64,000 bases of DNA, taken from Russula earlei (taxonomy: Eukaryota > Basidiomycota > Agaricomycetes > Russulales > Russulaceae). The stretch is taken from NCBI GenBank assembly GCA_025769875.1, contig JAGFNK010000132.1, positions 52,071 through 116,070 of the forward strand, given 5' to 3'. The notes beneath the pieces are model-generated. The model did no database searches. It was not told where the DNA came from and worked only from the letters and a program-made list of their open reading frames with translations. Below are positions 23,044 to 33,760 of this stretch, piece after piece; the stretch's first letter is position 1; each line of letters begins with the position of its first letter. The translations under genes were made by a program, and so were the position numbers.

Positions 23044-23283
23044 GGCTACATAGGCTTCCGTAGCACTCCTGACTATGGTTGACTATGGGGAGAACCGTAT
23101 ATTTATGTTGTCGATGTAACATTGTATGATTTATGTAGCATTGGTAAAAGAAACGTAGTCAATGGTGCTCTATATAACTCTGGCGGCGGCTATATAGAGT
23201 TTGGTGGTTGCTATGTAGGCATGAAACCTCGATGGTTGTAAAGTTGCTACAGACGCTATGGTAGCTATATAGCGCTACATAGC
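23044..23283. repeat. Subterminal repeats of the DNA transposon
   Basis: Short repeats in both orientations: GGCTACATAGG (23044-23054), GCTATATAGAG (23189-23199), GCTATGTAGGC (23210-23220), then adjacent GCTATATAGC (23264-23273) and GCTACATAGC (23274-23283). CACTA-type transposons carry such subterminal arrays as transposase binding sites; the role here is inferred from position. Confidence 0.55.
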
Positions 23284-24415
23284 ATTTTCGTTTTTTCCTG
23301 ATGTAGGACCAGGAGTGAACCTGGCACCACAACTGGCACCAGGCTCCCATGGAGGCAATGGATCTCTGAAAGGAGATCCTCCTAAGGTCTTCAAAGGAGA
23401 CAGAAAGAAGACAAAGTACTTCATCCAAGATTTCAATCTATGGAATTTGCTTAACAGTGATAACCCAACCATGACTATTCCAATGAAACAAGTAGCCTTG
23501 GCTCTCACCTACATCAAAGGAGAGAAGGTACACGAATGGGTGGTCAACCAAATGAACCTGGTAGAAGCAAAAAGGAATGGGGACCCACTGTCACCCTATG
23601 CACCAGTGCAACTAGACCCAACTGACATGCTCTTTTGGACCAAATTTGTGGACGACTTCTTTAGGAAATTCAAAGATACCACAGAGCCAGAAGATGCTTT
23701 CATGGAGCTGCAACAGCTGTCAATGGCTAAAGCAGCATCACTGGATGATTATGCCAGCAAGTTCCTTGTTCTGCTCAGTAAAGCAGGATGGGACCAGAAT
23801 CTCACCAGGAGCAGTTGAAGCCTATAAAGCAGGACTGATCACCTGGCTGGTGTGACAAATTTACAATCGACCAGTCAGAGACATACTGGCCATCAATGAT
23901 CTATGAGCATGGATCAATGTGGCCAGGGAAGAACAAGCCAGAGACCAGCTCATGAAAGCTAATATTGAATCTGGAGGTGGATCATTGACCACCAGGGAAA
24001 ATTGCATGAAGTCCCTACAGTCTGGGAAAAGGTGAAATCAAAGAGACCCCAATGCAATGGAAGTGGACTTGGTATCCACTGATGCAGCAAGGACCAAGTG
24101 TTGTCCTCCTCTGACAGAGGAGAAGAAACTGCTAGCAGAAGGAAAATGCTTCATCTGCAGGAAGGCAGGGCACATTAGCTGGAACTGTTCTGACAAGGAC
24201 AGAGTCAAGAAGAAATCAAGTAACCCAAAGGACAAAGGAAAGGCTCAAGCTCTGGAAACAGAGGAGGACAACTCAGGGGACAGTGGAAATGAAAGCACTG
24301 TCTCTGGACAATCCACATCTCCCCCTCCTACTTACAACAAAAGCTCCTCCTCTGCATCCATAAAGAAGATGTCCACCAAACAGAAGGAGGACTTACTGGA
24401 AGAACTGATGGAAGA

Positions 24416-24422
24416 GGGTTTT
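24416..24422 (+). promoter_or_regulatory. Candidate -1 frameshift site of G2
   Basis: GGGTTTT in the phase G GGT TTT relative to gag, directly before the gag stop. Pol follows in the -1 frame. The same heptamer is the known frameshift site of barley yellow dwarf virus. See the matching sites in G1, G3 and G4. Confidence 0.6.
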
Positions 24423-24425
24423 TAG

Positions 24426-27400
24426 GAACACCTAAGTCAATGGCCTGGCTTAGGAAGAATAGTGTGTTGCAAGTGTACATTAGAAGACTGAATGCTATGA
24501 ATATCCCATTCACTTTCATCACTGCACACACAATGGCAGAGGAATCTGCTCTACTAGACAGTGGAGCCACAGAGAACTTCATCAATCACTCAGCTTGGAA
24601 ATGGCTGAAGATTGGAAGACAAGAACTACATGAACCCATGGTAGTATGAAATGTCGATGGAACTCAGAATAAGCAAGGGGAACTCACCCATTATTGCTGG
24701 CTTCACATCTGATACAAGGAGAAGGAGAGCTTGCAAAGTTCTATCTTACCGACTTAGGAATGGATTGAGTCATTCTAAGATATCCCTTCTTATACAAATT
24801 CGACCCACCATCAACTGGAAGAAAGGACAGCTGATGGAAGGGGCAGTACAAATTGAGAGTGCATGATACAAGTACTTGGATCTCTATGTTGCAAATATTC
24901 AAAAGCAAGCAAGAGATGAAAGTTGACAATTGAAGAAGGGGGAAGCAATTTACATACAGAAGATGACTATTGCTCAGAGATGGGCCCAGCAGTCCATTGA
25001 ACCTCAGGAAGAAGAGGACCCCCTTGCCAATGTTCCAAAGCGATTCCACTGCTTTGCAGATGTCTTCTCAGAAGAGAAGTCCCAGAGGTTCCCACCACCA
25101 AGGGAACCAGATAGGCAGATAGAGCTGTTACATGATGCACCAAAGGAGCTAAACTGCAAGGTATACCCCCTGACATGAGACAAATGAGAATACCTTAAGA
25201 AATTTCTAGCTGATCAAGTAGAAAAGTGATACATCACTCCAGGTCCATCCAGCTATACATCTCCAGTGTTCTTCATTGGCAAGAAGGACAGCAAGGAGAA
25301 AAGAATCATTGTGGACTATTGATGACTAAATCAGTGGACCAGACAAGACAATGAACCTTTACCACATCTGGAACAAGAGGTGGAAAGGCTTCAAGGCAAG
25401 AATGTGTTCTCCAAGTTCAATATCTGATGGGGATACAATAACATACAACTGGCAGAAGGAGATCATTGGAAAGCAGCCTTCAAGATGCCATATGGAACCT
25501 ACCTGCCCAATGTTATGTATTTTGGGCTCAAGAATGTGCCAGCCTTCTTTACTAGGCTGATGAGAAGAGACTTTGGTGACTGGCTGGACTGATGGGCAGA
25601 GAGAGTACACTGTCAACTATCTGGATGACTTTGGAATCGCCACAGGAGACAGTCCAGAACAGCTAGAGATCCATGAGCAATGTATCAGCAAGCTACTTGC
25701 TGTCATGAACCATTCTCTGGAGAGGGCCCTTGAAGGACCCTTCCTTATTAGAGGAAACCCAGCCTCTATGATGCCACCCTGTTCACATGAGCAAAAGGGG
25801 TGAGTAGAGGTGTCCACAATATCGTGCACACATTGTCATGTGATTGATTCTAGGCACAATTGACATACAACAAGCCCTACTTAGTGGCAACCCTTCTAGC
25901 AGTATAAGACAGTGTTATAGGCTTCCTAAGGGCCCTTTATGATGACCCAAAGTGCCCTACAATAGGCACTAATGAAGATACTATGGGCCCTATAACGCAT
26001 TATTAGACTAACTCTAATAACCTTAGAATGAACTATAAGGCAATACTAAAGACCTTAATAGAAGTATTAGGGTCGACTCTAAGGACCCTAATAGAACTAT
26101 ATAAGGGACCTTATAGGCAACACTATTCCACTGACAAATACCCAAGTCCCCAAATGACTGGCCCTAAACTAACTAACAGTAAATGAATCAGGTGCTTCAC
26201 ACGTGCACTAAGCTGTGAACATGTGGACTCCAAAGGCCCTTACTCATCATTGTGGGCCTCCTTACTCAGCAGCTTACTGAGCATGACTGAGCATGCTCAC
26301 TAAGCATACCCCAATGTCTTACTCATCTGTCTACTCTGCTTGATAACAAGGTTATGACTTGTTCCCTATTTAGCAGTTCCTGTAGTATATAAGCGCTCAA
26401 TAAAGTAGTGGACAGTCTTCAGACTATCCATTTGTTTATGGCACTCTCTATTCCTGGGATACTCCTTTAAGGACTGTCCCCTTGTGATCATTCTGGCCTC
26501 TGCCCTGTGTAACTTCTCGATACTACCAGTAACCATACCTCTTTGGTACTTGGTACTGCTTTGGATCCTACTTCTTGCTCACACTTTCTTGGACATCTAC
26601 TGACTCATCTTCGAACTTATCCCCTGCTCTTGAACTGGATTGTTCAACAGTGAGTCAGGACACTTGCACTGATGCAGAAGAAGTCATTCTTCCTGAAACC
26701 CAAGAAGTGCCAGTTCATGAATTGGGACATAGACGAAGGGAAGATGAAGATTGAGGCCTCCAAGGTCTGAGGAATCATGGACTGGCCCAGGGAAATCAAG
26801 GATGTGCACAAAGTGCGCAAAGTCATGGGAGTCTTCAGCTACAATAGGGATTTCATCTGAGGGTTCAGCCAGATTGCTCAACCCATTATTGCCTTGACAA
26901 AGAAAGGAATACCATTTGAATGGACTCAAGAATGTAAAGATGCTCTGGAATGACTTTCCAGATAGTATCTTCCAACCCCATCCTGCTCCATCCTGATGAG
27001 GAGCGACCCTTTGAATTGGAAGTAGATGCATCCAACTATGCTATTGGAGCAGTGCTATTCCAGAAGGATGAACAAAGATAGAGGAGGCCAATTGGATACT
27101 TCTCTGCAGCCTTGAAACAAGCTGAAAAGAACTACAACATAAGAGTTCTTAGCCATGGTGTGAGCCTTAAAGCACTGGAGGCACCTGCTCATGTGAGCGA
27201 AGCACAAGGTGGTGGTCTATACAGATCATGCGAACTTGTTGCATTACCAACATCCTCAGTGCATAAATGGTTGAGTGGCAAGATACATTACCTTCTTGGC
27301 AGACTTTGACTTGGAGCTGAAACACCAGGCAGGGGCAAGGAATAAAGCAGATGCCCTGTCCAGGAGACCTGACCTTGATGATGGACAAGGGGATAAAGAA

Positions 27401-28885
27401 GAAGTGGTCATGCTACCTGACCACCTTTTTATTTGAGTAAGGCATACTACTGCATTAGAAGAACGGATAAAGAACCAACAAGGGGAAGAATGACACTGGC
27501 TAAAGTTACTTGATTGGGTACAGAGACACCAAGTGGAGAAGTGACATAGCTTGTGGTGGAAGAATGAAGCCTTGGTGGTTACAGGTTACAAAGGGACTCA
27601 CAGGACATTACTGGAACAGTATCATGACAGTCCCACAGCAGGACATCCAGGGAAAGCAAAGACATTACTGGGAATAATGCAATACTACTGGTGGCCCACC
27701 ATGAGGTGCTTTGTTGATCAATATGTGGAAGGATGCACAGTTTGTCAAGCTAACAAGTCAAACACTCATCTGAGTCAACCTCCCCTATATCCCATACCAC
27801 CAGAAAAAGGGGCTACTCCCTTCTTGACTGTCAGCATGGACTTTGTGGTCAAATTGCCAAAGTTGAAAGGATATGACAGTATATTGACTGTCACCAACCA
27901 TGATTGTACTGAAGGTGTCATTTTGCTTCCTTGCAAGGAAGAGATGGACACAGAAGAGCTAGCACAGCTCCACAAAGACAGGATATTCCCCTTTGTGGGA
28001 GTACCAAGCAAGATCATATCTGATCACAACAAACCAATAAGTTCCAAGTTTATTAGGGAACTTTGTGACCAGCTGCATATCAAACAGAATATCAGCACCA
28101 CCTACCATCCCCAGACAGATGGACAATCAGAAAGGACAAATCAGACAATGGAAACATTGCTCAGGATCTTTTGCAACCACCAACAAGATGACTGTGTGGA
28201 CTGGCTGCCTCTGGTGCAATACATGATGAATTCTAATGTTTCAGAGACAACAAGGCTGTCCCCTTTCTTCTTATGGATGGGTTTTACGCCCAGAGCACAC
28301 CAGCCAAATCAGGGAAGCAAGATACCAAGAATAGACAATTGGAAAGTCTGAATCCAGGAAGCAAGATCACAGGCACAAGAAGCAATGAAGATCGCTTCCC
28401 TAATGTGGAAGCAAAGAAGTAGTTTCCAACCTTATCAGAAAGGAGAAAGGGTATGGCTCGACAGCACCAACCTAAAAATGACACATCCTACAGTGAAACT
28501 ACACCCAAAACATTATGGGCCTTTTGAAATCATGGAGGTGATCAGCCCTGTGATGTACAGATTGGATCTCCCTAGCTGCTGGAGGATCCATAATGTGTTT
28601 CATGCATCCTTATTGACCCCTTACAAGGAAACTGAAGAACATGGGGCCAATTACACCAAACCAGAAGCAGAATTGGTGGAAGGAGAAGAGGAATATGAAG
28701 TAGCAATGATTTTAGGTTCAAGATGAACTGGAAGGAGGAAACAATTGAAGTACCAAGTCTGGTGGAAAGGATACTCCAAAGCCCATGATTCTTGGGAGCC
28801 AATAGAGAACATCAAAGTGTCTAGACTAATAGAGGAATACCACAGAAAGAACCCAGCTGCCATACAGGTTATAAAGGTCCAGTGA
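24426..28885 (+). pseudogene. G2 pol with chromodomain, decayed
   Basis: Order: protease (LLDSGATENFI, about 24553), RT (VFFIGKKD, WGYNNIQLAEGDHWKAAF in pieces, NYLDDFGIATG at about 25615), RNase H (LEVDASNYAIGAVLFQKDEQ, about 27016), and integrase (zinc-binding HDSPTAGHPGKAKTL ... CTVCQANK; catalytic SMDFVVKL, SDHNKPI, QSERTNQ). The chromodomain is KYQVWWKGYSKAHDSWEPIE, about 28750-28805. It is interrupted by solo LTR-Y at 25701-26662. Almost every in-frame stop is TGA at a position where related elements have R or W; the longest uninterrupted piece is the integrase (27551-28351). The terminal TGA is at 28883-28885. Confidence 0.85.
25701..26662 (+). mobile_element. Solo LTR-Y, copy 1, in G2 pol
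   Basis: 962 bp, ends TGTCATGAACC and GAGTCAGGACA, target duplication CTTGC (25696-25700 and 26663-26667). It contains GTATATAAG, a palindrome GGACAGTCTTCAGACTATCC at the expected transcript start, and the short inverted repeat TTGAAC-N6-GTTCAA near its 3' end. It interrupts RT just after the YLDD region. Confidence 0.92.
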
Positions 28886-29107
28886 AGGATGCCCTCTGTT
28901 TCCTTACCCCCATATCATAGCTCACACATGTCTCAAACTCCCACTAATGAAATTGTTCCCCAGTCTGACCTCTCTGGAACAGAGGGGCCACTCAAAATCA
29001 CTACCCCTGACACTTCCCTCCTCACCTTCTTCCAAGGAATGGATGACCACAGTACTGGAGAGGGAGAAGTGGACATGTGTCCCCTTGAATTTGGACCCCC
29101 TGCTGAC

Positions 29108-29936
29108 TGTTACGAACCAAGGCCAAGTCCTGGCCAAGGATTGTCCTATTTTACTCAAGAAAGACCTCTCTCACTTTGCATTGCCGACTCCCTTCCATTT
29201 TCTGGGCTATCCCTCCTGTGGTACAAGATATTGCTATTGCAAAAGCACTCTAACACGACCAGGCACCGGTTTCCTAATCGGGTAATCATCGCGTGGCAGC
29301 CACATGGCCACCCAGCCACCATGGACCCAAAACAGCGGCACAAACTCTTAGAAACTGTTGCATAAATCATCTGACGTCATCAAGGCTCCAATGACATCAT
29401 GGCTGACTGAGCGACTCCACAGTGACCTCATAGGCTCACTAAGCGCCCCACAGTGACATCATAATGATGTCATCGCTCCACAATGATCAGTAATGCGCTC
29501 AGTAAGCCTGAAACTTGGCATAAGCAAGTTTATGCCTCTGTAGTCCTATTGGATGGTAACAAAGAGTCTAGAATAGTCCCAGTGCTTTGTAATCGACCCT
29601 GTACACTGTATATAAGCCCCAATGAAGCATGGCAGTCGTCAGACTGTCCATTTGTGATACTCTCATCTTCCTGAGTACTCCCCTGTGACCGCTCAGTCTA
29701 AAGATTCCCCTCGCTTCCAAGGTACTCTTCAACGACCGCCTTGTTTAAAGTCCCCTCGCTACACTGGCCTCCAGCCTTCGCCTTTGTCTCTTGCAACACC
29801 TACCAGTCCCCATCTGGTACCTCCTCGTCGTTTGGCTCGTCCTCTTGTTCAACGCCGCCTTCGCCACGTATCATCTGTTCCGACCCTTGCCCACCTGCTC
29901 CTGAGTCCTTAGTGATCAGCAGTACGTGTCTTGACA
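29108..29936 (+). mobile_element. Solo LTR-V, copy B, in G2 ORF3
   Basis: 829 bp, TGTTACGAACC to GTCTTGACA, target duplication CTGAC (29103-29107 and 29937-29941). Plus orientation; TATATAAGCCCC is followed by the R-region motif CAGACTGTCCATTTG. Confidence 0.93.
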
Positions 29937-29989
29937 CTGACCAAGTTGATGCTCAGTCTGGGGACTGGGATGTGATGTCCCCTACCAGT

Positions 29990-31225
29990 TGTCAAGACTC
30001 ACTGTTGAACAATCCAGTTCAAGAGCAAGGGAGAAGTTCATGTTGAACCGGAACCCGAATGGATCAAAGAAGGCGAAGACCTTCATACAAGGTTCAAGAT
30101 CCGCTCATAGATGTTACGTGTTAGACAGAACTTTAGTATATGCGCTTATGGCAATAGGGTTACGCACACTACGCTATCTATCACAAGATGCAGCCTTATG
30201 CTGCGTCTAGAACATTTCCACATCACGCGTCACTGAATGCACGATATAGTGGACACCTGTAGTCACCTCTTTTTGGACTTAGGAACAGCCCTGGGTCATA
30301 GAGGTATAAATACCATACTTGTAGATGAGTATACACATCGCTCTACACCCCAATATCACTTGAGCATTAGCACAACCTCTAAGGTGGGTTGCTTGGCCTG
30401 TTAGCTGCGCTCTATGCTGTGCAACAGTTCAAAGATGAGTTGATAGATGTCCAAGACAGCATGAGCAAGGAGTAGGGTCCAAAGCAGTACCAAGTACCAA
30501 AGAGGTACAGTTACTGGTAGTATTGAGAAGCTACACAGGGAAGAGGCCAGAATGATCACAAGGGGATGGTCCTTAAAGGAGTATCCCAGGGGTAGAGAGT
30601 GCCATAAGCAAATGGACAGTCTGAAGACTGTCCGCTACTTTATTGAGTGCTTATATACTACAGGAGAACTGCTAAATAGGGAACAAGTCATAACCTTGTT
30701 ATCAAGCACAATTGCTGGATGAGTAAGAAGACAGAGTATGCTTACTGAGCATGCTCAGTCATGCTCAGTAAGCTGCTGAGTAAGGAGGCTCTTATTGATG
30801 AGTAAGAGCCATTACTGTCCACATGTTCACTGCCTTAGTACATGTGCAAAGCACCTGATTCATTTACTGTTAGTTAGTTTAGGGCTGGTCATTTGAGGAC
30901 TTGTAGTTTGGTTCAGGGAATAGAGTTGCTTATAAGGCCCCTTATATAGTTCTATTAGGGTTGTTAGAGTCGACCCTAATACTTCTATTAAGGTCCTTAG
31001 AGAGGCTATGATACTGTTTTTCATTGCTAAACAGGTTGCCACTAAGTGGGGCTTGCTGTATGTCAATTGTGCTGGGAATTGCTCGCACGACAATGCATGC
31101 ATGATATTGTGAACACCTCTACTCACCCCTTTTGTCCATGTGAACAGGGTGACACCATAGAGGCTGGGTTTCCTCTAATAAGGAAGGGTCCTTCAAGGGC
31201 CTTCTCCGGGAAATGGTTCATGACA
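29990..31225 (-). mobile_element. Solo LTR-Y, copy 2, with nested LTR-Z
   Basis: About 845 bp net in minus orientation, ends TGTCAAGACTC and GGTTCATGACA, target duplication CCAGT (29985-29989 and 31226-31230). It carries a complete LTR-Z insertion at 30041-30426 and a deletion relative to copy 1 near 31000. It lies only 54 bp from LTR-V copy B, so this short part of ORF3 was hit twice. Confidence 0.92.
30041..30426 (+). mobile_element. Solo LTR-Z, copy 1
   Basis: 386 bp, TGTTGAACCGG to GCTGTGCAACA, target duplication GTTCA (30036-30040 and 30427-30431), inside LTR-Y copy 2. It contains a TATA-like GGTATAAATACC (about 30301-30312). A second copy lies at 62455-62839. Confidence 0.92.
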
Positions 31226-32346
31226 CCAGTACTCTGGACCAGGTTGCCCACCCTGGAGAGCCTTGGGTACAATGGGACACTGACAGACACCACACAGGGA
31301 TTGACATCCCTGATGGTGTGACTTGGGGCAACAAACTGGCCAGGTATGTGGCCTATGATGTTGCCTTAGGAGAGCCAAGGGTAAGGGGGAAGAACAGAGA
31401 AGGCCATGGAGATGATGGCAAGATTCTCCAAGCCGCCCCTTGCTACAATCTCTACAACTACAGCCAGGATGAACACAACTTGAACTGCTTTGACACTGAG
31501 AGGGCAGTTTGAAGGGAGTGCCACTGGAGACAGACCCTCTACCTGCTAGGCGGCTTCAGGCTGCAGGCAGAGCTCTACCACCTGGACCACCTCTACACTC
31601 AGGAAGAGATGTTGGAAGCTAATTACAAGGTGCTTGAAGAAGAGGAAAAACAACTGCGCTACAAGTTGGCCAAGTACTTGGCCAAGAAGAGGGGCATGGA
31701 GAGGGCAAGGAATGAGGCAAAGGAAAGGATGGGAGCAGTGAAAGTATGCTCATGTTGCTGGGAGTTTATTGAGGCAGGCTGCAGCCAAGGAGAAACCCCT
31801 CCAGGCATATGGGCTGAAGAACTCCTCACCAACTACCAGGCTGGAGAGCCTAATCCCCCTCCTCTCGTCTTCGTCCCTCAGCTGCCTTTGGCAGACATTG
31901 CCCAGGGGTATGACACCTCCACCCCAGAACCAGCACCTGCTGACCCTGCACCTACTGAAGTGCAGGGGTACTCCAAAGAGGATATTGACATTCTCCAAAC
32001 CATGTTGACCATGCACCTCCATGGAGGAGTAGGGTCAGAAGTGTCACTGAATCCTTCCCCCCAGAGCTCCATCTACTACCACTCCTACAGCAGCAGTGGA
32101 GAAGCATCTGTAGTAGCTACTGACTTCATCCCAGAAACCCAGCAGCTGCACATGATAGTAGGGAGGAGGAAGAGAAACCTATGCAAGTATTGTGGTGAGG
32201 TAGGACATTTTAACAAGTACTGTCCACAACCCCACCAATACTGCCATGACCAACTGGCAGCTGATGCTGCCTACCATTGTCTGGTGCCCCCTTATCATCG
32301 CACCTATACACCCATCAGATCATGCCCCTTCCACTGAGGTTGTTAG

Positions 32347-32679
32347 ATGGCACACCAGAACAAGAAGAGGAAGTCTGACCAGGACAGGGAGGATGTTGCT
32401 AACCAACAGCTTGTGCAGGCAGCAAGAGGAGAAGGGTCCATGACCCTTCAAGAACTCTTCAGCACAGCCCCTCTCCTCCACTCCAACACACCTCCAGTCA
32501 GGAGGTTACCCAGGGACTCTGACAGATTCCCACAGATCATGTCCCCCTCAGCAGCAGCTGAGGAATTGGAGGCAATAGTAGCCTCAGCATTGGCTGCCTA
32601 TGAGGCAGCAGAAGAAGACCGATACACCTTCACTGCATCACCTCCTCCCCTTGATGATGGCATAGACCCCACCACTTGA
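32347..32679 (+). CDS. G2 ORF4, small accessory protein
   Basis: An intact 110-codon ORF starting 9 nt after the ORF3 stop. It begins MAHQNKKRKSDQDRED, which contains a lysine/arginine nuclear-localisation-like cluster, followed by an acidic and Ala/Glu-rich helical part (AAEELEAIVASALAAYEAAE). No family was recognised. It sits between ORF3 and the purine tract, in the same place as ORF4 of G3, but the sequences are not obviously similar. Since the rest of G2 is full of stops, an intact frame may be chance or its short length. Confidence 0.5.
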   Translation: MAHQNKKRKSDQDREDVANQQLVQAARGEGSMTLQELFSTAPLLHSNTPPVRRLPRDSDRFPQIMSPSAAAEELEAIVASALAAYEAAEEDRYTFTASPPPLDDGIDPTT

Positions 32680-33192
32680 TCCTAGAATTGTTGGTGTGTG
32701 GGACCCCCAATCTGAAGGAGGGGTGATGTTACCAAGTGGTTTGGGGTCCAGAAGATGCTGGAACACATGAACTATGGACTGCATTGTTTGCATCATGCAT
32801 GCATCAGATCTTGACCATTTATGTTCCTTGATATTGTGTTTGGAATGCATTGATCGTATCTTTCTGAAGATATGTTAAAGAAGCAATGAATCACATTGCT
32901 TCTGTTCCAGATGTTCATGTACTGTGACATACATCATTTCCCTGATTGGGAAAGTACTTATGACACTGAGATTGCCACTATGGAAGCACTTAATGCTTCC
33001 AGCACCAAGATTGTTTACACAGAAGCAACTATTGCTTCTATGAGCCACCTTTGCTACTGTCATGAACCATTTCCTGGAGAGGGCCCTTGAAGGACCCTTC
33101 CTTATTAGAGGAAACCCAGCCTCTATGGTGTCACCCTGTTCACACAGACAAAAGAGGTGAGTAGAGGTGTCCACAATATTGCGCACACATTG

Positions 33193-33685
33193 TGTCACAA
33201 GAACCGGCTCTTCGGACCGGACTGGCAACCGGATAAGCCTACCCGGACAGACCTTACGATTCCCGCGTGTTTCATGACTCACTTAGCCTTGCATGTACCA
33301 GCACCTTCCAGCGTGTCCCAGTCTCGATTGCCTCACCGTTACCTTGTGTCTACTATTTGATATAGTATACATTGTCTATATAAACCTGTCTGTAAGAGAG
33401 AACAAGCTCTAAGCTTGTTCTCCTGTGAAATATCACTGGATTTCGAACTTCAGGACTTGTAGGCTTGCAAGACATCAAGCATTTCATCTGAAACTTCTCT
33501 TACTCATAAGCCTTCTCGACACGAAGACTTATTCGTAATTTCCCCTCTCCGCGGAACATATTTGCCTCGGCAATATCGTCTCCGAGATCCCCGAAACTCG
33601 CGAAGACTTAGTGTCTCGCTCGACTCGCTGCGCTCGTCTCGCGCGTGAACCGATTTGTCAGCGACACCGCCCCCAGTCGGTGACA
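33193..33685 (+). repeat. G1 5' LTR
   Basis: 493 bp, TGTCACAAG to CGGTGACA. It differs from the 3' LTR at nine substitutions, all CpG versus TpG or CpA, plus two 1-nt indels. The central 200 bp including the TATA box are identical in both. Confidence 0.95.
33377..33421 (+). promoter_or_regulatory. G1 core promoter and predicted transcript start
   Basis: TATATAAA at 33377-33384. The 11-mer AAGCTTGTTCT begins 34 nt downstream of the TATA start (33411-33421) and is complementary to the PBS. It forms the right half of a hairpin with GAGAACAAGCT just upstream. G4 has the same spacing (TATA 55486, 11-mer 55520). Confidence 0.65.
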
Positions 33686-33687
33686 TT

Positions 33688-33699
33688 AGAACAAGCTTA
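33688..33699 (+). other. G1 primer-binding site, self-priming type
   Basis: AGAACAAGCTTA begins 2 nt after the 5' LTR and is complementary to bases 33410-33421 of the LTR, at the predicted 5' end of the transcript. In Tf1 of fission yeast the first 11 nt of the mRNA fold back onto the PBS and are cleaved to make the primer; the arrangement here fits that model. The site is conserved in G4 (55796-55807). Confidence 0.65.
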
Positions 33700-33760
33700 C
33701 CTCTGAACCCTCGACCCCGAACCACACACCCACACAAAGAATATACCGATTTCCTTCAAC

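Larger units (their letters stand above)
20131..23300. mobile_element. Plavaka-like (CACTA-type) DNA-transposon fragment carrying a DUF6532-like gene
   Basis: About 3.2 kb inserted in G2 gag. From the left it holds the start of a Plavaka transposase gene (minus strand), a 118-bp divergent promoter region, a DUF6532-like gene (plus strand) and a terminus with subterminal repeats. The left edge falls inside the transposase reading frame, so most of the transposase and that terminus are missing. Exact ends are uncertain; GGACCA occurs at both junctions but a clean duplication was not established. Confidence 0.65.
19900..24425 (+). pseudogene. G2 gag, split by a DNA-transposon fragment
   Basis: The N-terminal part (19900-20130) is open from the LTR except for one TGA and is acidic (LELAERLEQ, EEPEESVEM), ending in a Gly/Pro stretch. 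Gag resumes at about 23300 (PGVNLAPQLAPGSHGG) with the capsid-like region (KVFKGDRKKTKYFIQDFN, LALTYIKGEKVHEWV). After several TGA codons and a frameshift near 23815 comes a CCHC zinc knuckle CFICRKAGHISWNC (about 24149-24190). The C-terminus EELMEEGF ends at TAG 24423-24425, immediately after a GGGTTTT heptamer. There is no good ATG near the start. Confidence 0.8.
28889..32337 (+). pseudogene. G2 ORF3, accessory protein with zinc knuckle
   Basis: ORF3 starts 3 nt after the pol stop (MPSVSLPPYHSSHMSQTPTN). Two solo-LTR insertions split it; between them the frame continues (DAQSGDWDVMSPTS), and after them STLDQVAHPGEPW. The middle is a highly charged helical stretch (LEEEEKQLRYKLAKYLAKKR, about 31640-31700), then a Pro-rich linker. 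Near the C-terminus is a CCHC knuckle CKYCGEVGHFNKYC (about 32190-32231), stop after RSCPFH at 32335-32337. A TGA (about 31510) and possibly a frameshift interrupt it. No enzyme motif is visible. It is distinct from gag, which has its own knuckle. Role unknown; it could be RNA-binding. Confidence 0.7.

Noticed and set aside
30860..31126. Minus-strand open frame with an LTLIELYKGPYKQLYSLN-like translation
   Set aside because: It is part of LTR-Y; the repeated TAGGGTCCTTA-like motifs of the LTR create the frame.
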